Assembly: GCA_033296885.1 (NCBI GenBank)
Contig: MU863922.1
Location: 62,001 to 126,000, forward strand
Reading direction: 5' to 3'
Source of the DNA: Triangularia verruculosa
Lineage: Eukaryota > Ascomycota > Sordariomycetes > Sordariales > Podosporaceae
DNA length: 64,000 bases
Numbering within the stretch: position 1 is the stretch's first letter; every line of letters begins with the position of its first letter. Under the pieces are notes generated by a model. That model ran no database searches and was not told the DNA's origin. It saw only the letters and a program-made list of their open reading frames with translations. The translations under genes and the position numbers were made by a program. This document shows positions 24,149 through 32,529 of the stretch, one piece after another.

Positions 24149-24744
24149 TTGTGGGCTGGTGGTCGTTTACATGGAAACCAAATCGATAAGCAAGCGAATT
24201 TATCATTCTTCTTTTTGAACACGGTTGGCCGTATGTCACGGTGTTCCGTAACAGCCATCAAGATGAGGCCAAGGTTTGTAGGGTGATATATTCAGGACTC
24301 CAAGGGCTAACATTGGCACAGATCACACGTCACAGCGAGGCAAACGAGAACAAGTATTTTTTTGCTGGCCCAACGCCAGAATAAAATATGTATTGTTTGT
24401 TATGTAACTATGAAAAAAATGTGACAGATTCCACCCCGCGATACTTAAAAGTGTTGAACTGCCGATCTACTCCAACTTTCGATACGCGTGGAGCCAAGAG
24501 GGCGATGCTCATGTTGGGAAATGCAAGTGTAAAGAACTTGCCAGTTGCTGGGTTCAGTGCCCGCGAAGAAGGGGAAGAAAGATGTTTGTTGAAGAAAAGA
24601 TGTCTATCATCAATTTTCTTTTGTTGCGAGGGTGGACTTGCTTGAGAGGGATCTGTCTTTTTCTATGTCGCCAACCATATACCAAGAAGGGGAGCGTCGC
24701 TTTTGCCGTTGCTGAGCGGTTGATAGCCGTAATCAACGAGCCGC
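24149..24744. other. Convergent intergenic region, FMP32-like gene and pheromone gene
   Basis: About 600 bp holding the 3' ends of two converging genes. It is AT-richer than the flanking coding sequence, and I see no gene in it. Confidence 0.5.
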
Positions 24745-25419
24745 TTAAGCGGAGGCATCGATGATGTGGCGGGCGGCGTTGTACATGGCGTGGATGTCGC
24801 GGGTGGCCTTGGTGCAGGCGCCATCGGGGGCGTTGCAAGCAGCCTCGGGGGCGGCGTTGCGCTTCCAGCAGGACTGGCCGACGAAGCGGAGGCACCACTG
24901 GGGAGCGGCCTCACGCTTGGCGAGGTTGTCGGAGGAAGCCTCGATGGCGTTGATGACGGCCTCGGCGGCGCGCTTGGCCTTGGTGCAGGCGCCATCCTCG
25001 GAGGTGCAGCGCTTCTGCTCCTCGGCGGCCTCGGGGGAGGCGTCGCGCTTCCAGCAGGACTGGCCGACGAAGCGGAGGCACCACTGGGGAGCGGCCTCGC
25101 GCTTCTCGGCGTGGGGCTTCTCCTCGAGGGTGAACTGGTCGCCGAGGCCGAGAGCGGTGTAGAAGGTGATGGGGTCAGCCTGGGAGGCGGAGATGGCGAG
25201 GGCGAGCTGATCAACCTGGCGACGGGCAACCTGGGCGGCAGCGGAGTCGTCACGGGCAACAACGCCGGAGGTCTTGATGGCGTTGGTGAAAGCCTCGGCG
25301 GCGCGGGCAACGGTGTGGCAGGCCTGGCCCTCGGTGTTGCACCAGCGCTTGTCCTCCTGGACAACAGCGGCGTCGACGGCAGCGACGGCGAGGAGAGCGA
25401 CGGGGGTGGAGAACTTCAT
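24745..25419 (-). CDS. mfp: Alpha-factor-type mating pheromone precursor
   Basis: Single-exon 224-aa secreted precursor. A signal peptide (MKFSTPVALLAVAAVDAA) is followed by a Kex2 site KR at 24-25. Two identical pheromone units, QWCLRFVGQSCW, lie at residues 112-123 and 174-185. Each is preceded by KREAAP and followed by KR: Kex2-type cleavage after KR plus removal of EA and AP dipeptides by a Ste13-type aminopeptidase would release the 12-residue peptide. The Cys pair would form the disulfide typical of Sordariomycete alpha pheromones. Three gap-free copies of a 24-residue scaffold repeat (26-49, 137-160, 194-217; pattern C-x6-C with shared Arg and Asn-Ala positions) alternate with the units. 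The peptide is secreted for recognition by a Ste2-type receptor on the opposite mating type. From memory it equals the Podospora anserina peptide. The promoter has a TATA box and repeated CTATTCAG boxes. Confidence 0.93.
   Translation of the reverse strand: MKFSTPVALLAVAAVDAAVVQEDKRWCNTEGQACHTVARAAEAFTNAIKTSGVVARDDSAAAQVARRQVDQLALAISASQADPITFYTALGLGDQFTLEEKPHAEKREAAPQWCLRFVGQSCWKRDASPEAAEEQKRCTSEDGACTKAKRAAEAVINAIEASSDNLAKREAAPQWCLRFVGQSCWKRNAAPEAACNAPDGACTKATRDIHAMYNAARHIIDASA
24859..24918 (-). repeat. Pheromone unit 2, direct repeat copy
   Basis: Encodes precursor residues 168-187 (KR, EAAP, pheromone, KR). It matches the copy at 25045-25104 at 59 of 60 bases. The single difference, at 24913, is silent. 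A 54-nt run is fully identical. Confidence 0.9.
25045..25104 (-). repeat. Pheromone unit 1, direct repeat copy
   Basis: Encodes precursor residues 106-125 and is the partner of the copy at 24859-24918. The flanking coding sequence between the copies is far less similar, so identity is concentrated on the processed unit. Confidence 0.9.
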
Positions 25420-25543
25420 TTTGATGGTTTTTGGTTGGGAAGTTTTTGGTTTTTGGTTGAAGAAGCTGAAGTATCAAAAGACTGACTTGAGCGGGATGAG
25501 GAGAAAAGGAAAGGGAGAGGAGATGGCGATGATGAACGGGGTG

Positions 25544-25550
25544 TTTTATA
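25544..25550 (-). promoter_or_regulatory. TATA box of the pheromone gene
   Basis: On the minus strand the sequence reads TATAAAA, 125-131 nt upstream of the precursor ATG. This is a reasonable position for a fungal gene with a leader of roughly 100 nt. It is the clearest TATA box I noticed in the window and fits a highly inducible gene. Confidence 0.6.
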
Positions 25551-25563
25551 CTCGAGATTGCCT

Positions 25564-25643
25564 CTATTCAGGGGCTGGAGTCTATTGTGTCAATAAGGTC
25601 TATTGAGTGAGCTTTGGCCGCAAGGCACCGTCCCTCTATTCAG
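25564..25643 (-). promoter_or_regulatory. Cluster of four CTATTNNG boxes upstream of the pheromone TATA box
   Basis: On the plus strand the boxes are CTATTCAG (25564-25571), CTATTGTG (25582-25589), CTATTGAG (25600-25607) and CTATTCAG (25636-25643). The two CTATTCAG copies sit in an identical 12-mer, CCTCTATTCAGG. They lie 145-224 nt before the ATG. CTATTGAG is, as I recall, the site reported for the alpha-box mating-type factor MAT1-1-1 of Penicillium chrysogenum. Alpha-box factors drive alpha pheromone genes, so I infer these are binding sites for the FMR1-type regulator. No binding evidence is available here. Confidence 0.55.
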
Positions 25644-25794
25644 GAGCGTGCCATCCATAGCCCAGACTCAAAGAATAAGCTGATCATGCCGGGCATCCCA
25701 TGGAGTACTTGACAAAAGAAGTGTACGGTGCATGCCGTCGAGTTTATTGTTGCCGTGGTCCAGACTTTGCAAGATGTCGGTGACAGTGAATGAA

Positions 25795-25813
25795 CTATTC
25801 AGACCCTGAATAG
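25795..25813. promoter_or_regulatory. Palindromic CTATTCAG pair
   Basis: CTATTCAG, a 3-nt spacer ACC, then its exact reverse complement CTGAATAG form a perfect inverted repeat 376-394 nt upstream of the pheromone start. This is the arrangement expected of a dimeric binding site and reuses the box of the proximal cluster. Confidence 0.5.
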
Positions 25814-26069
25814 GCAACGCGCATCCTAAAATCCAGGAACTCGTAGATCCGCAACAAAGATGCTGTTGTCGATGAGAAAGCAAGAAGGCAAACCCATCCG
25901 TATCTCACAGGTCTTGCCGCCGAGCTCGACGGGGACCCTGACTGTGGCTTCCCGAGGATAAGACACATCATCAAAGACACGGTCTGACTAGGCCACATGT
26001 TCCGCGTGTGCCTTGCCTGTCTTTTGTCCGGCTGAGTGTGCGACAGTTGAGGGTGGCTGCGGTGGGCCC

Positions 26070-26077
26070 CTATTCAG
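26070..26077. promoter_or_regulatory. Distal CTATTCAG box
   Basis: A further exact copy of the box lies about 650 nt upstream of the pheromone ATG. A near copy, TTATTCAAG, follows at 26081-26089. Functional status is uncertain because this is far from the TATA box. Confidence 0.3.
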
Positions 26078-27356
26078 TGTTTATTCAAGTCCCAATGAGG
26101 AAAGTATGGTTTATTGTTCAGGGGTCTAAGCTCGAAGCTGCCACCCTGCGAGTTTGCCCGGGGTTCTCCGCAATTCACTTCTGCTTTTTGACCACGAGAT
26201 CTTTGATCGAGGGCCTAGATTGGGTTCTCTTGATACTGATCGAGGTGAATCTTAATTGCCCTAGTTTTAACTTGACCTGCGGTGAGATTGGGTGCTTCCC
26301 ACTGTTATGGATATGAAAATTGCCTTGCCTCTCATGGTTTGGATCCTTTCCAACTGCCCACGCAGAAAGAAGTGTCTGCACTTTGGTGGGTTCCATTCGC
26401 TTCACTGGCCGGGTGGTACTTTGGCGCACCAGTTGCCTCCTAAACAAAGGTTAGCTAAAAATGCTAATCAGCTGGTCACATATGTAGTGTGCTGTGGGAG
26501 AGACTCTTCATTCACTACCTAAGATAGGCTGTCGACATTCCAGTTGGTAACGGGTGCTATTTGACTGTCTACGACTGGGGGGTGGCCCAGTCCTGGGCAG
26601 TACATGTGGTATTGGGACCAGTGACGGAGAAACAATACCGGTGTGCTGCCTTACGAGCCTTGGACGGTTGCTCCTTCACAGTAAGCAGGAGCACATGGTA
26701 TTTACACTAGTTTCAAGTTGTTCCTTCCAACAAGCAGCCCCAGTAGCTCGTCTACGGGCCAAATAGCCCAGTGGGCTGCTTGTCCCCCCGCTCGCCCCTC
26801 CCCCCCCCAAAAGGGATTCGGACAGCCCCAGTTCGAGTCCCTATCGAAGCAAAGTTCTTTAGCCCCAAAAGGACTTTCGTAGCTGGCCACCCTACTGGTT
26901 GGCAGTGAGCTTTTGTCATTTCTTCTCAATTTTTGTCATTTAGTTCCTGTTTCTTTGCGACTGAAAATATTTCTCTCGTAGCTATTCCTGTTATTACAGT
27001 TGTTTAATGGCTGATTGTACATACTGTATGATGCAAGAGGCTAACCTAATTATTACCATCGTTTTTCAAAGTCGCTCACTGTTTGGCATTTTCTTTTCAC
27101 TTGGGAATTGGCTCATCACAACTGACACGCTTGAGCACATACGCAAAATTTGCCTGGGACGAATTTGACCCTTCAATAACAATTATTATTATCGCCACCC
27201 AAGCACTCACTTCCTCGTAATAGAGGACCGGCCTCATCTAGGATTTTGCATGACCTATCTCCTCCTGGAAGCGACCTGCTCATTATCAAGGTAAGCCTGC
27301 CTCATGTCTCTCGTATTACCTGTTCTTCTAAGCCTCGGCCCAGTCCAACGACGCTG
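26078..27356. other. Intergenic, no supported gene; contains C-run and AT-rich part
   Basis: No coding region is supported. A C-rich run lies at about 26783-26808. A segment with box A-like TAGCCCAGTGGG (26764-26775) and box B-like AGTTCGAGTCC lies beside it but does not fold as a tRNA. From about 26900 to 27240 the sequence is AT-rich, with a repeated TTTTGTCATTT. This may be decayed mobile or tRNA-derived sequence. Confidence 0.4.
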
Positions 27357-27968
27357 CTAGCGACGCCTCTGACTAGGAAGCGTCAGCCTATCATCAGGAA
27401 TCTCATTCACACCGTCGCTCACCATGGAGGCGTCACTCGTCGATGCGTCATCAGATGAAGCAGAGGTCACACTTGGCGTGGGAGTCGTGATAATAATCCG
27501 TGGCCTTCGCACTACGGCCCCCCGTGGCACCCCCCTCAAAAAGAAAGTCTGGGGTTGAACGGCGATAGGAACCAATGTCTCTTCAAGTGCTGCGCAGCTA
27601 CGTGATGGACCAGTGGCACAGAACGCAGGGACACGTTCCAATCCAACATTATCGGATGAACTGCTGATGCTTGCGCTCTCCCGGGCGTTGCTAACAAAAC
27701 AAATCAGGCTACGGCAGCCCTGGTCAATATAGCCATTCTCGGATGGGTTTGTGGATGAGCTAGCGATGGTGGTGAAAGAGGGGTCTGGAAGGGCGGCATC
27801 ATGGGATGCGTCTTCCATGATCTCGGGAAGAGGTGCCTTGACTGAATTTAGCATTCTGGAGCGAATGACCTTGAATGACTTGGGTTTTCGGCCGAGAAGC
27901 CTGTCTGTGATGGATTTGAGCTTGCTTCTCCGCTCTTGTGGGAGCTCAGGGGCATGGTAGGCGTCCAT
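27357..27968 (-). CDS. Hypothetical Ser/Thr-rich protein
   Basis: Single ATG-to-TAG frame of 203 aa, family not recognised. The N-terminus is basic and charged (MDAYHAPELPQERRSKLKSITDRLLGRKPKSFKVIRSR). The middle is Ser-rich with isolated Cys residues, and the C-terminal third has a RRPRIIITTPTPSVTS stretch followed by an acidic Ser/Asp segment. I see no signal peptide, membrane helix or catalytic motif. The lysine/arginine-rich N-terminus and Ser/Thr content would suit a regulated intracellular protein, but that is guesswork. It sits in the accessory block between the pheromone gene and the six-cysteine genes, on the same strand. It could be a lineage-specific gene or a chance frame. Composition favours a gene. 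Confidence 0.5.
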   Translation of the reverse strand: MDAYHAPELPQERRSKLKSITDRLLGRKPKSFKVIRSRMLNSVKAPLPEIMEDASHDAALPDPSFTTIASSSTNPSENGYIDQGCRSLICFVSNARESASISSSSDNVGLERVPAFCATGPSRSCAALEETLVPIAVQPQTFFLRGVPRGAVVRRPRIIITTPTPSVTSASSDDASTSDASMVSDGVNEIPDDRLTLPSQRRR

Positions 27969-29288
27969 TGTGATTTGGAGAAAATAACCAGTGTTTTTGT
28001 GTGAGAGGTGATGATCGAGGTAGGTAATAAAGAAAGTTTGGCGACACCACCACTTGAGCCCTTACTCTGAGAATTATACGTCACCAGGACTTAACTTTTG
28101 AGAAAGGGACTCGAAGAGGAGGGAGTCCTTGAGTGGTGTGGGGAGGAAAACTCTCACCTACGTCTGGGGGCATTTCAAGGCTTTATATGGCATCCTGATG
28201 GTATATGCTGCCTATGGAAGCTCATGTTCTCTTTGTTGAACATTGTTCGCGCGAAGACAATGGAATTGTCCGTGGCCCTGCTTTGTCCATTGCCCTGTGA
28301 GTGGATGGCATTCGAAGATGAGGGCGATATGAGCCATTGCCGATGGAGATCAAAAGAAGAGAAATTCGACTTCTATTTTGGGCGACACCAGGAAGTGCAA
28401 GCTAGCTGAAGATGATGATATACTTCGCCGACGGTGTATCTCGTGGTTGGCCTGAAATAGGGGTAAAAAAGGGGCAAGTCTTGGCATTTTCAAGCCAATG
28501 CCCGCTCTTATCATGAAACAAAAGAATAACCTCAATTGTCAACTACATGTAGACAAGAGACTAAATGCAGGTGGTTATATCTCGTTTTAGTCTTTTAACG
28601 GTCCAGCCACGTTATCATCAAGTTCGGTTGTAATCATCATTACCCCAATTGACGATTTCATGGCGCAACTCGGCCAATATCGGATCGCACCAACTGCTTC
28701 AGGTATTCACGGGACAAAGATTCTACAAATGTAGCATTCAGAGATGGGCACTGAGAGCAATTCAAGACCAGGAGAGTCCGTCAATAAATTTTGTCTCATC
28801 GCGGTGAGCACAGGACAAACCCTGAATTAGGGTACAGAAATTAAGCTTCCCACGAAGAGATCGCAAAAAATAGGCCACCTATCATTTCTTCAAGGACTAG
28901 CTACTACTATTGTTGACAAACCCACTTGGGCTTGGTGGCTAGCATACTGTTTATAACGCTGTGGTTCCGGACTCAGAGGACTGCTACATCCCATCCGCAT
29001 ATCCCGCCATCTCAAGCCGGGCGTCCCCACCAACACAGATGTCTCCGTCAACCTTGAATCTTCCGCTTCGATATTTCCTGAGTACAGCCTGAATGGAGTT
29101 GGGGTATTTGCTGCCGGGTTGCATCCCTTTGAAGGAGCTTGGTTGAAGAGTCTCTGCCAATTGTTTTCGGATCGGGAGTGTGCTTCGACTGGGTCGAAGA
29201 TGAGCGATCTTTCTGGGTACAGGTGATCGGTAATGAGGTACGGTACGGCGAGACTACCGAGTGGGAGTATCGTCATGGGGGTTTGCGT
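27969..29288. other. Intergenic, no well-supported gene
   Basis: A 128-codon ATG frame at 28890-29276 on the minus strand starts 12 nt past the stop of the next gene upstream. It has reasonable composition but no recognisable domain. It could be an extra exon, a gene remnant or chance. The remainder shows nothing. Confidence 0.35.
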
Positions 29289-30065
29289 TCAAATAACTTG
29301 GCATCGCGAGGCTTCTGCTGCCTGCCGGCGCCGCGGCCTCTTTGGAACAAAGCTGCAGCCGACCCTGCCCCCCTTGCAACAAGCGCATACGCTGTTTGGT
29401 TTCATTATCTTGCAGTCCAATTGGTCCCGTATGGAATTTGACCTGCCCGGGGTAAAGTGCTGGCATTGTTCACACTGCCGATCGCCCTGTAACAGCAGGC
29501 CCTCCTTGTTGATCTTGGAAGCCGCTTGTAGCTCTCTTTCGTACTTCGACAGTTTCGGCTGTTGTGGAGGAGACGAGGCAGCCGTGTTTGCGCCTTCGGA
29601 CACAGTGTCGGGAGGACCGGGACGTGGTGGTTGCGGGCCCGGATGGTTGTCTTCACCCTCAGCCGCATTGCTGGCTTCGACCTCGGCGGCATCGCTGTCT
29701 ACAACCTCGGTGGCATCACTGTCATAATCGTCCGGCTCCGACCCCGGCATGGATGCAGGGAGAGGGCCCTGAGAATTCTGGGTCCATGCGCCAGGATCGT
29801 CGGCAGCATCCTCTTCTGCGCTATCACCAAGGTCCCTGGGCACGTGCTCCACTGGTCGGGGGATAGCGCCTTTCGTCACAGCATCGGCGCCATCGTCGTC
29901 GGGGGTGGCCACCTCCGAAGCACTGTAGGCCCTCCAGAAGAGCCTCCTCGCAAAGGTGCCCAGCCGTACACCGGCTGAAGACCCTGGCCTCCTTTCGATC
30001 ATCTCAAGTCCGAGGGGAGGAGGGTTGGTCCAGTCCACGGCCTTTCCACCAGGAGCGTTGGCCAT
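29289..30065 (-). CDS. Protein with C-terminal six-cysteine module (copy 1)
   Basis: Single frame of 258 aa from ATG to TGA, function unknown. Residues 50-175 are an acidic, Pro/Ala-rich, probably disordered region with DSDA repeats (EVVDSDAAEVEASNAAEGED). The C-terminus carries a compact module, C198-x2-C201-x16-C218-x8-C227-x2-C230-x6-C237, followed by a basic tail (KRPRRRQ). The block just before it, GLLLQGDRQCEQC, matches GVLQMGDSRCQRC of the neighbour at 31002-31508, which has the same cysteine spacing apart from one loop. The spacing suggests a zinc-binding fold. It resembles the fungal DUF3716-type cysteine modules as I remember them, but it is not the classic Zn2Cys6 DNA-binding pattern. 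The basic tail would suit a nuclear protein. There is no signal peptide. Confidence 0.65.
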   Translation of the reverse strand: MANAPGGKAVDWTNPPPLGLEMIERRPGSSAGVRLGTFARRLFWRAYSASEVATPDDDGADAVTKGAIPRPVEHVPRDLGDSAEEDAADDPGAWTQNSQGPLPASMPGSEPDDYDSDATEVVDSDAAEVEASNAAEGEDNHPGPQPPRPGPPDTVSEGANTAASSPPQQPKLSKYERELQAASKINKEGLLLQGDRQCEQCQHFTPGRSNSIRDQLDCKIMKPNSVCACCKGGRVGCSFVPKRPRRRQAAEASRCQVI

Positions 30066-31001
30066 ACTTTCTCTTTTGCTCGAAAGTATTGTTCCGGCTG
30101 CTGCTGAAATTGCTGGTGAAGCTCAGATGAGAATTAGTCCAAGGCGCGAGCAGACGTGAAAGCAAGCGCAACGACTTGAACTTACAAGAATCGTTTGTGC
30201 GGCTGTGTACAAGGTAGGGACACTTGCTTCGTTGTAAGTTGCTAAGAAAAACCGAAGAGCTTGAGAAAAAAAGTGGAAGAAGAACTAACAGACATCCAGC
30301 CCTTATGTTTACAGCCTTGGATTCATGTCAGGAAGTTTATTCAGATTTTTTGACTTTAAGTGGGACTCTGGGCACCTGACAGCATGAGGCACCCAACAAG
30401 CGAAAAGTCTATCAGAAAGAGCTCAGTGCAGGAATCCTGCGGTACGTCATGGGGACTGTGGAAAGGATAATGGTTTCTGACGCGCTTGAAGCTTCACTCG
30501 GGGCTTTGTGGATTGGGCCACTGACATGAACTAAGCCTGGGGCCCACAATCAGCTTTGGTGCTCGAGAGAGGAGCTAACTGTAAGGTAGGTACCCGGGTA
30601 GCTTGGGATTCCTGGATATGGGGTGGGCTTTTGCTAGCCCGAGACTGTTGACTTTTCAGTAACAGAGGCTGACGAGAAGAGCAGGACTGTTGTCGATGTA
30701 AGTACAATATCCAAATGGCAGATAAATACTGGTTGACGATTGGAAAGCGTAAAAAGATGGCTGACAGATGTCGAAGACGACGATATATACTGGTGAACCG
30801 ACTTCAAACATGTCAGAAGACAATTGACAAATACTTGGGGAGGGCCAAAAACCGGTTTTTTTATATTTTGAGGGTGTTAAACAAAATGTCATCATTAGAA
30901 GGTGGTCGATGGCTGTCAAATGATCTTTAGAAAACGGAAGAAGATGGTCGATATCTCAACATCAAAAGACCACTGACCGATAGCCAATGGTCATCAAATT
31001 G
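30066..31001. other. Intergenic between the two six-cysteine genes
   Basis: No gene is supported. The section 30700-30980 has loosely repeated short words (variants of ATGGCTGACAGATG and GATGGTCGATA), too degenerate for me to define a unit. A GGTAGGTACC word lies near 30586. Confidence 0.4.
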
Positions 31002-31508
31002 CTATGTACTTTGTTGAGCCTGGAACAACCCAACAGGAGGCCCCGTAAAAATACACTTGTTCTGCCCAGCTGTACAGCGAGCACATACTCTGTTCCCATG
31101 CCATCGATAACACCCAAACTCATTCTGAACGCCTTCCTTGTCCCGCTTCTTTCTGTTGTCAAACTTCTCGAAGTCCTTACATCGTTGGCATCGAGAATCA
31201 CCCATTTGAAGCACGCCGAGCCTCGTTATATCCCTGGCTCGTTCTTTGGCCCTTTCGCTCTTTGTTCTCTTGGCCTGTCTGTGGTCGACCAGGCCAGAGC
31301 TCGCACTAGAAGACTCGCCAGCAGGCGCCAAATTCCGCTCGCAAGCGGCATCGGAAGACGCCGGCGTCGTGTGCTGGCGCTGGCTCTTGGACAGCAAGAT
31401 AAGAGCGTCGGCGGCTCTCTGATCCTCCCAGGCCGTAGCCGTTAAGTCGAGGAGGGCACGGGCGGCAGCGATGTCTTGATACTGCATGGGAGACCACTGT
31501 CTAGACAT
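31002..31508 (-). CDS. Protein with C-terminal six-cysteine module (copy 2)
   Basis: 168 aa if translation begins at the ATG at 31508 (MSRQWSPMQYQDIAAARALLDL). The frame is open further upstream to 31655 but has no ATG there. The N-terminal 50 residues look helical. A charged Arg/Lys/Glu linker follows, then C107-x2-C110-x22-C133-x8-C142-x2-C145-x6-C152. The sequence around it, GVLQMGDSRCQRC and RVCARC..GQNKCIF, aligns with copy 1 at 29289-30065 (GLLLQGDRQCEQC, SVCACC..GRVGCSF). The two are therefore paralogues on the same strand, about 0.9 kb apart. A zinc-binding role is inferred from cysteine spacing. Function is unknown and no catalytic motif or signal peptide is visible. Confidence 0.6.
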   Translation of the reverse strand: MSRQWSPMQYQDIAAARALLDLTATAWEDQRAADALILLSKSQRQHTTPASSDAACERNLAPAGESSSASSGLVDHRQAKRTKSERAKERARDITRLGVLQMGDSRCQRCKDFEKFDNRKKRDKEGVQNEFGCYRWHGNRVCARCTAGQNKCIFTGPPVGLFQAQQST

Positions 31509-32529
31509 CTCTGAGATTTGAAGGGAGATCTGACAGGACGTATTCGATTGGAGTGTTGGTTGATTTGGTCTGAGGTTTAGTCTGTCTGTGAGGCGATACA
31601 GGGCGGGCAATGAATGAACTTTGGAGTCTCTTACGGATAGGTCTTGTGTGGTCAAGGTTTATTTCTTTCGAGTTTGTCTGGTTTTGTTGATGAGACTTGT
31701 GTTGTAGCAGGAATTTGTTTCGATCGACTTGAAGATTCTTTCGAAGCTGCTAATGGAGGGTGACAGTAGAACCAAAGGCTGAGATTTGAGAAACGGGGAG
31801 TGCTTGAACTTATAAATCTGTTCCAAAAGCGATACCGGGTCTTCAGAAGGAAAGTTCAGGACATAATCCAGAGGCTTTCATGTCATAAACCTTCATCCAA
31901 GACCCTCGTGACACCTACACATCTTGAATAAACATTAACCCAGCCTATAGAAAGACAGTTCACACCGTAAAACTGAACCACAATGTAACTATCATACATT
32001 CCTGAACCGCTCAGAGATGACAAGCATGACATAACCTGTATGTTCCGTTAAACAGGTCCATATTCTGTAGAATCCCAAAATCTTTCATGAGCTATGACTG
32101 CCCATAAGAAACGGGGGCTAGTAATGGTTCCCGCAGCCACAACCACAATTGTTCGTTTGTGGCGTACATGTACAGAACTCAATACCGACGACCTTTTGAC
32201 ACTTCGCCACAAACAGCCATTTCCATATACAATGGATAAGCCCGGGGGTGTATCAAACCTAAAATGACCCAAATATTCCGGTACACAATTCGGCTCGGAT
32301 CCTTATGAGAAAAGTGCCACAAGACCAAAAGAAAGATTGGCAAGTGGTGATATGAGGTCAGGTGACTTCCTGGTGTTTTTCAGCCATGAAAATCTGGTGA
32401 ACTGGGGGTGGCAAGCAAAACAAGCCGGAGTTCATAGGTACCGGGCATCGCAAGGGAGTTGGCTAGTTGGGGCGGTCAGAGATACCGGGCTGTGTATCAT
32501 CAACAAGTAGTTCACTAGATTCTCCTAGT
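31509..32529. other. Intergenic, nothing recognised
   Basis: About 1 kb between copy 2 of the six-cysteine gene and the broken membrane-protein gene. It is fairly AT-rich, with no supported coding sequence, RNA gene or clear repeat. Confidence 0.45.

Noticed and set aside
24766..25485. 239-codon Gly/Ala/Val-rich plus-strand frame opposite the pheromone gene
   Set aside because: Antisense shadow, repetitive only because the pheromone units are repeated.
26757..26850. tRNA-like signals: TAGCCCAGTGGG (box A) and AGTTCGAGTCC (box B)
   Set aside because: The T-stem and acceptor stem do not pair, and a C-run fills the anticodon region. At most a decayed tRNA-derived remnant.
28890..29276. 128-codon ATG frame just downstream of six-cysteine copy 1
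   Set aside because: No domain, and the paralogue ends soon after its module without such an extension. Kept only as a possible exon or remnant.
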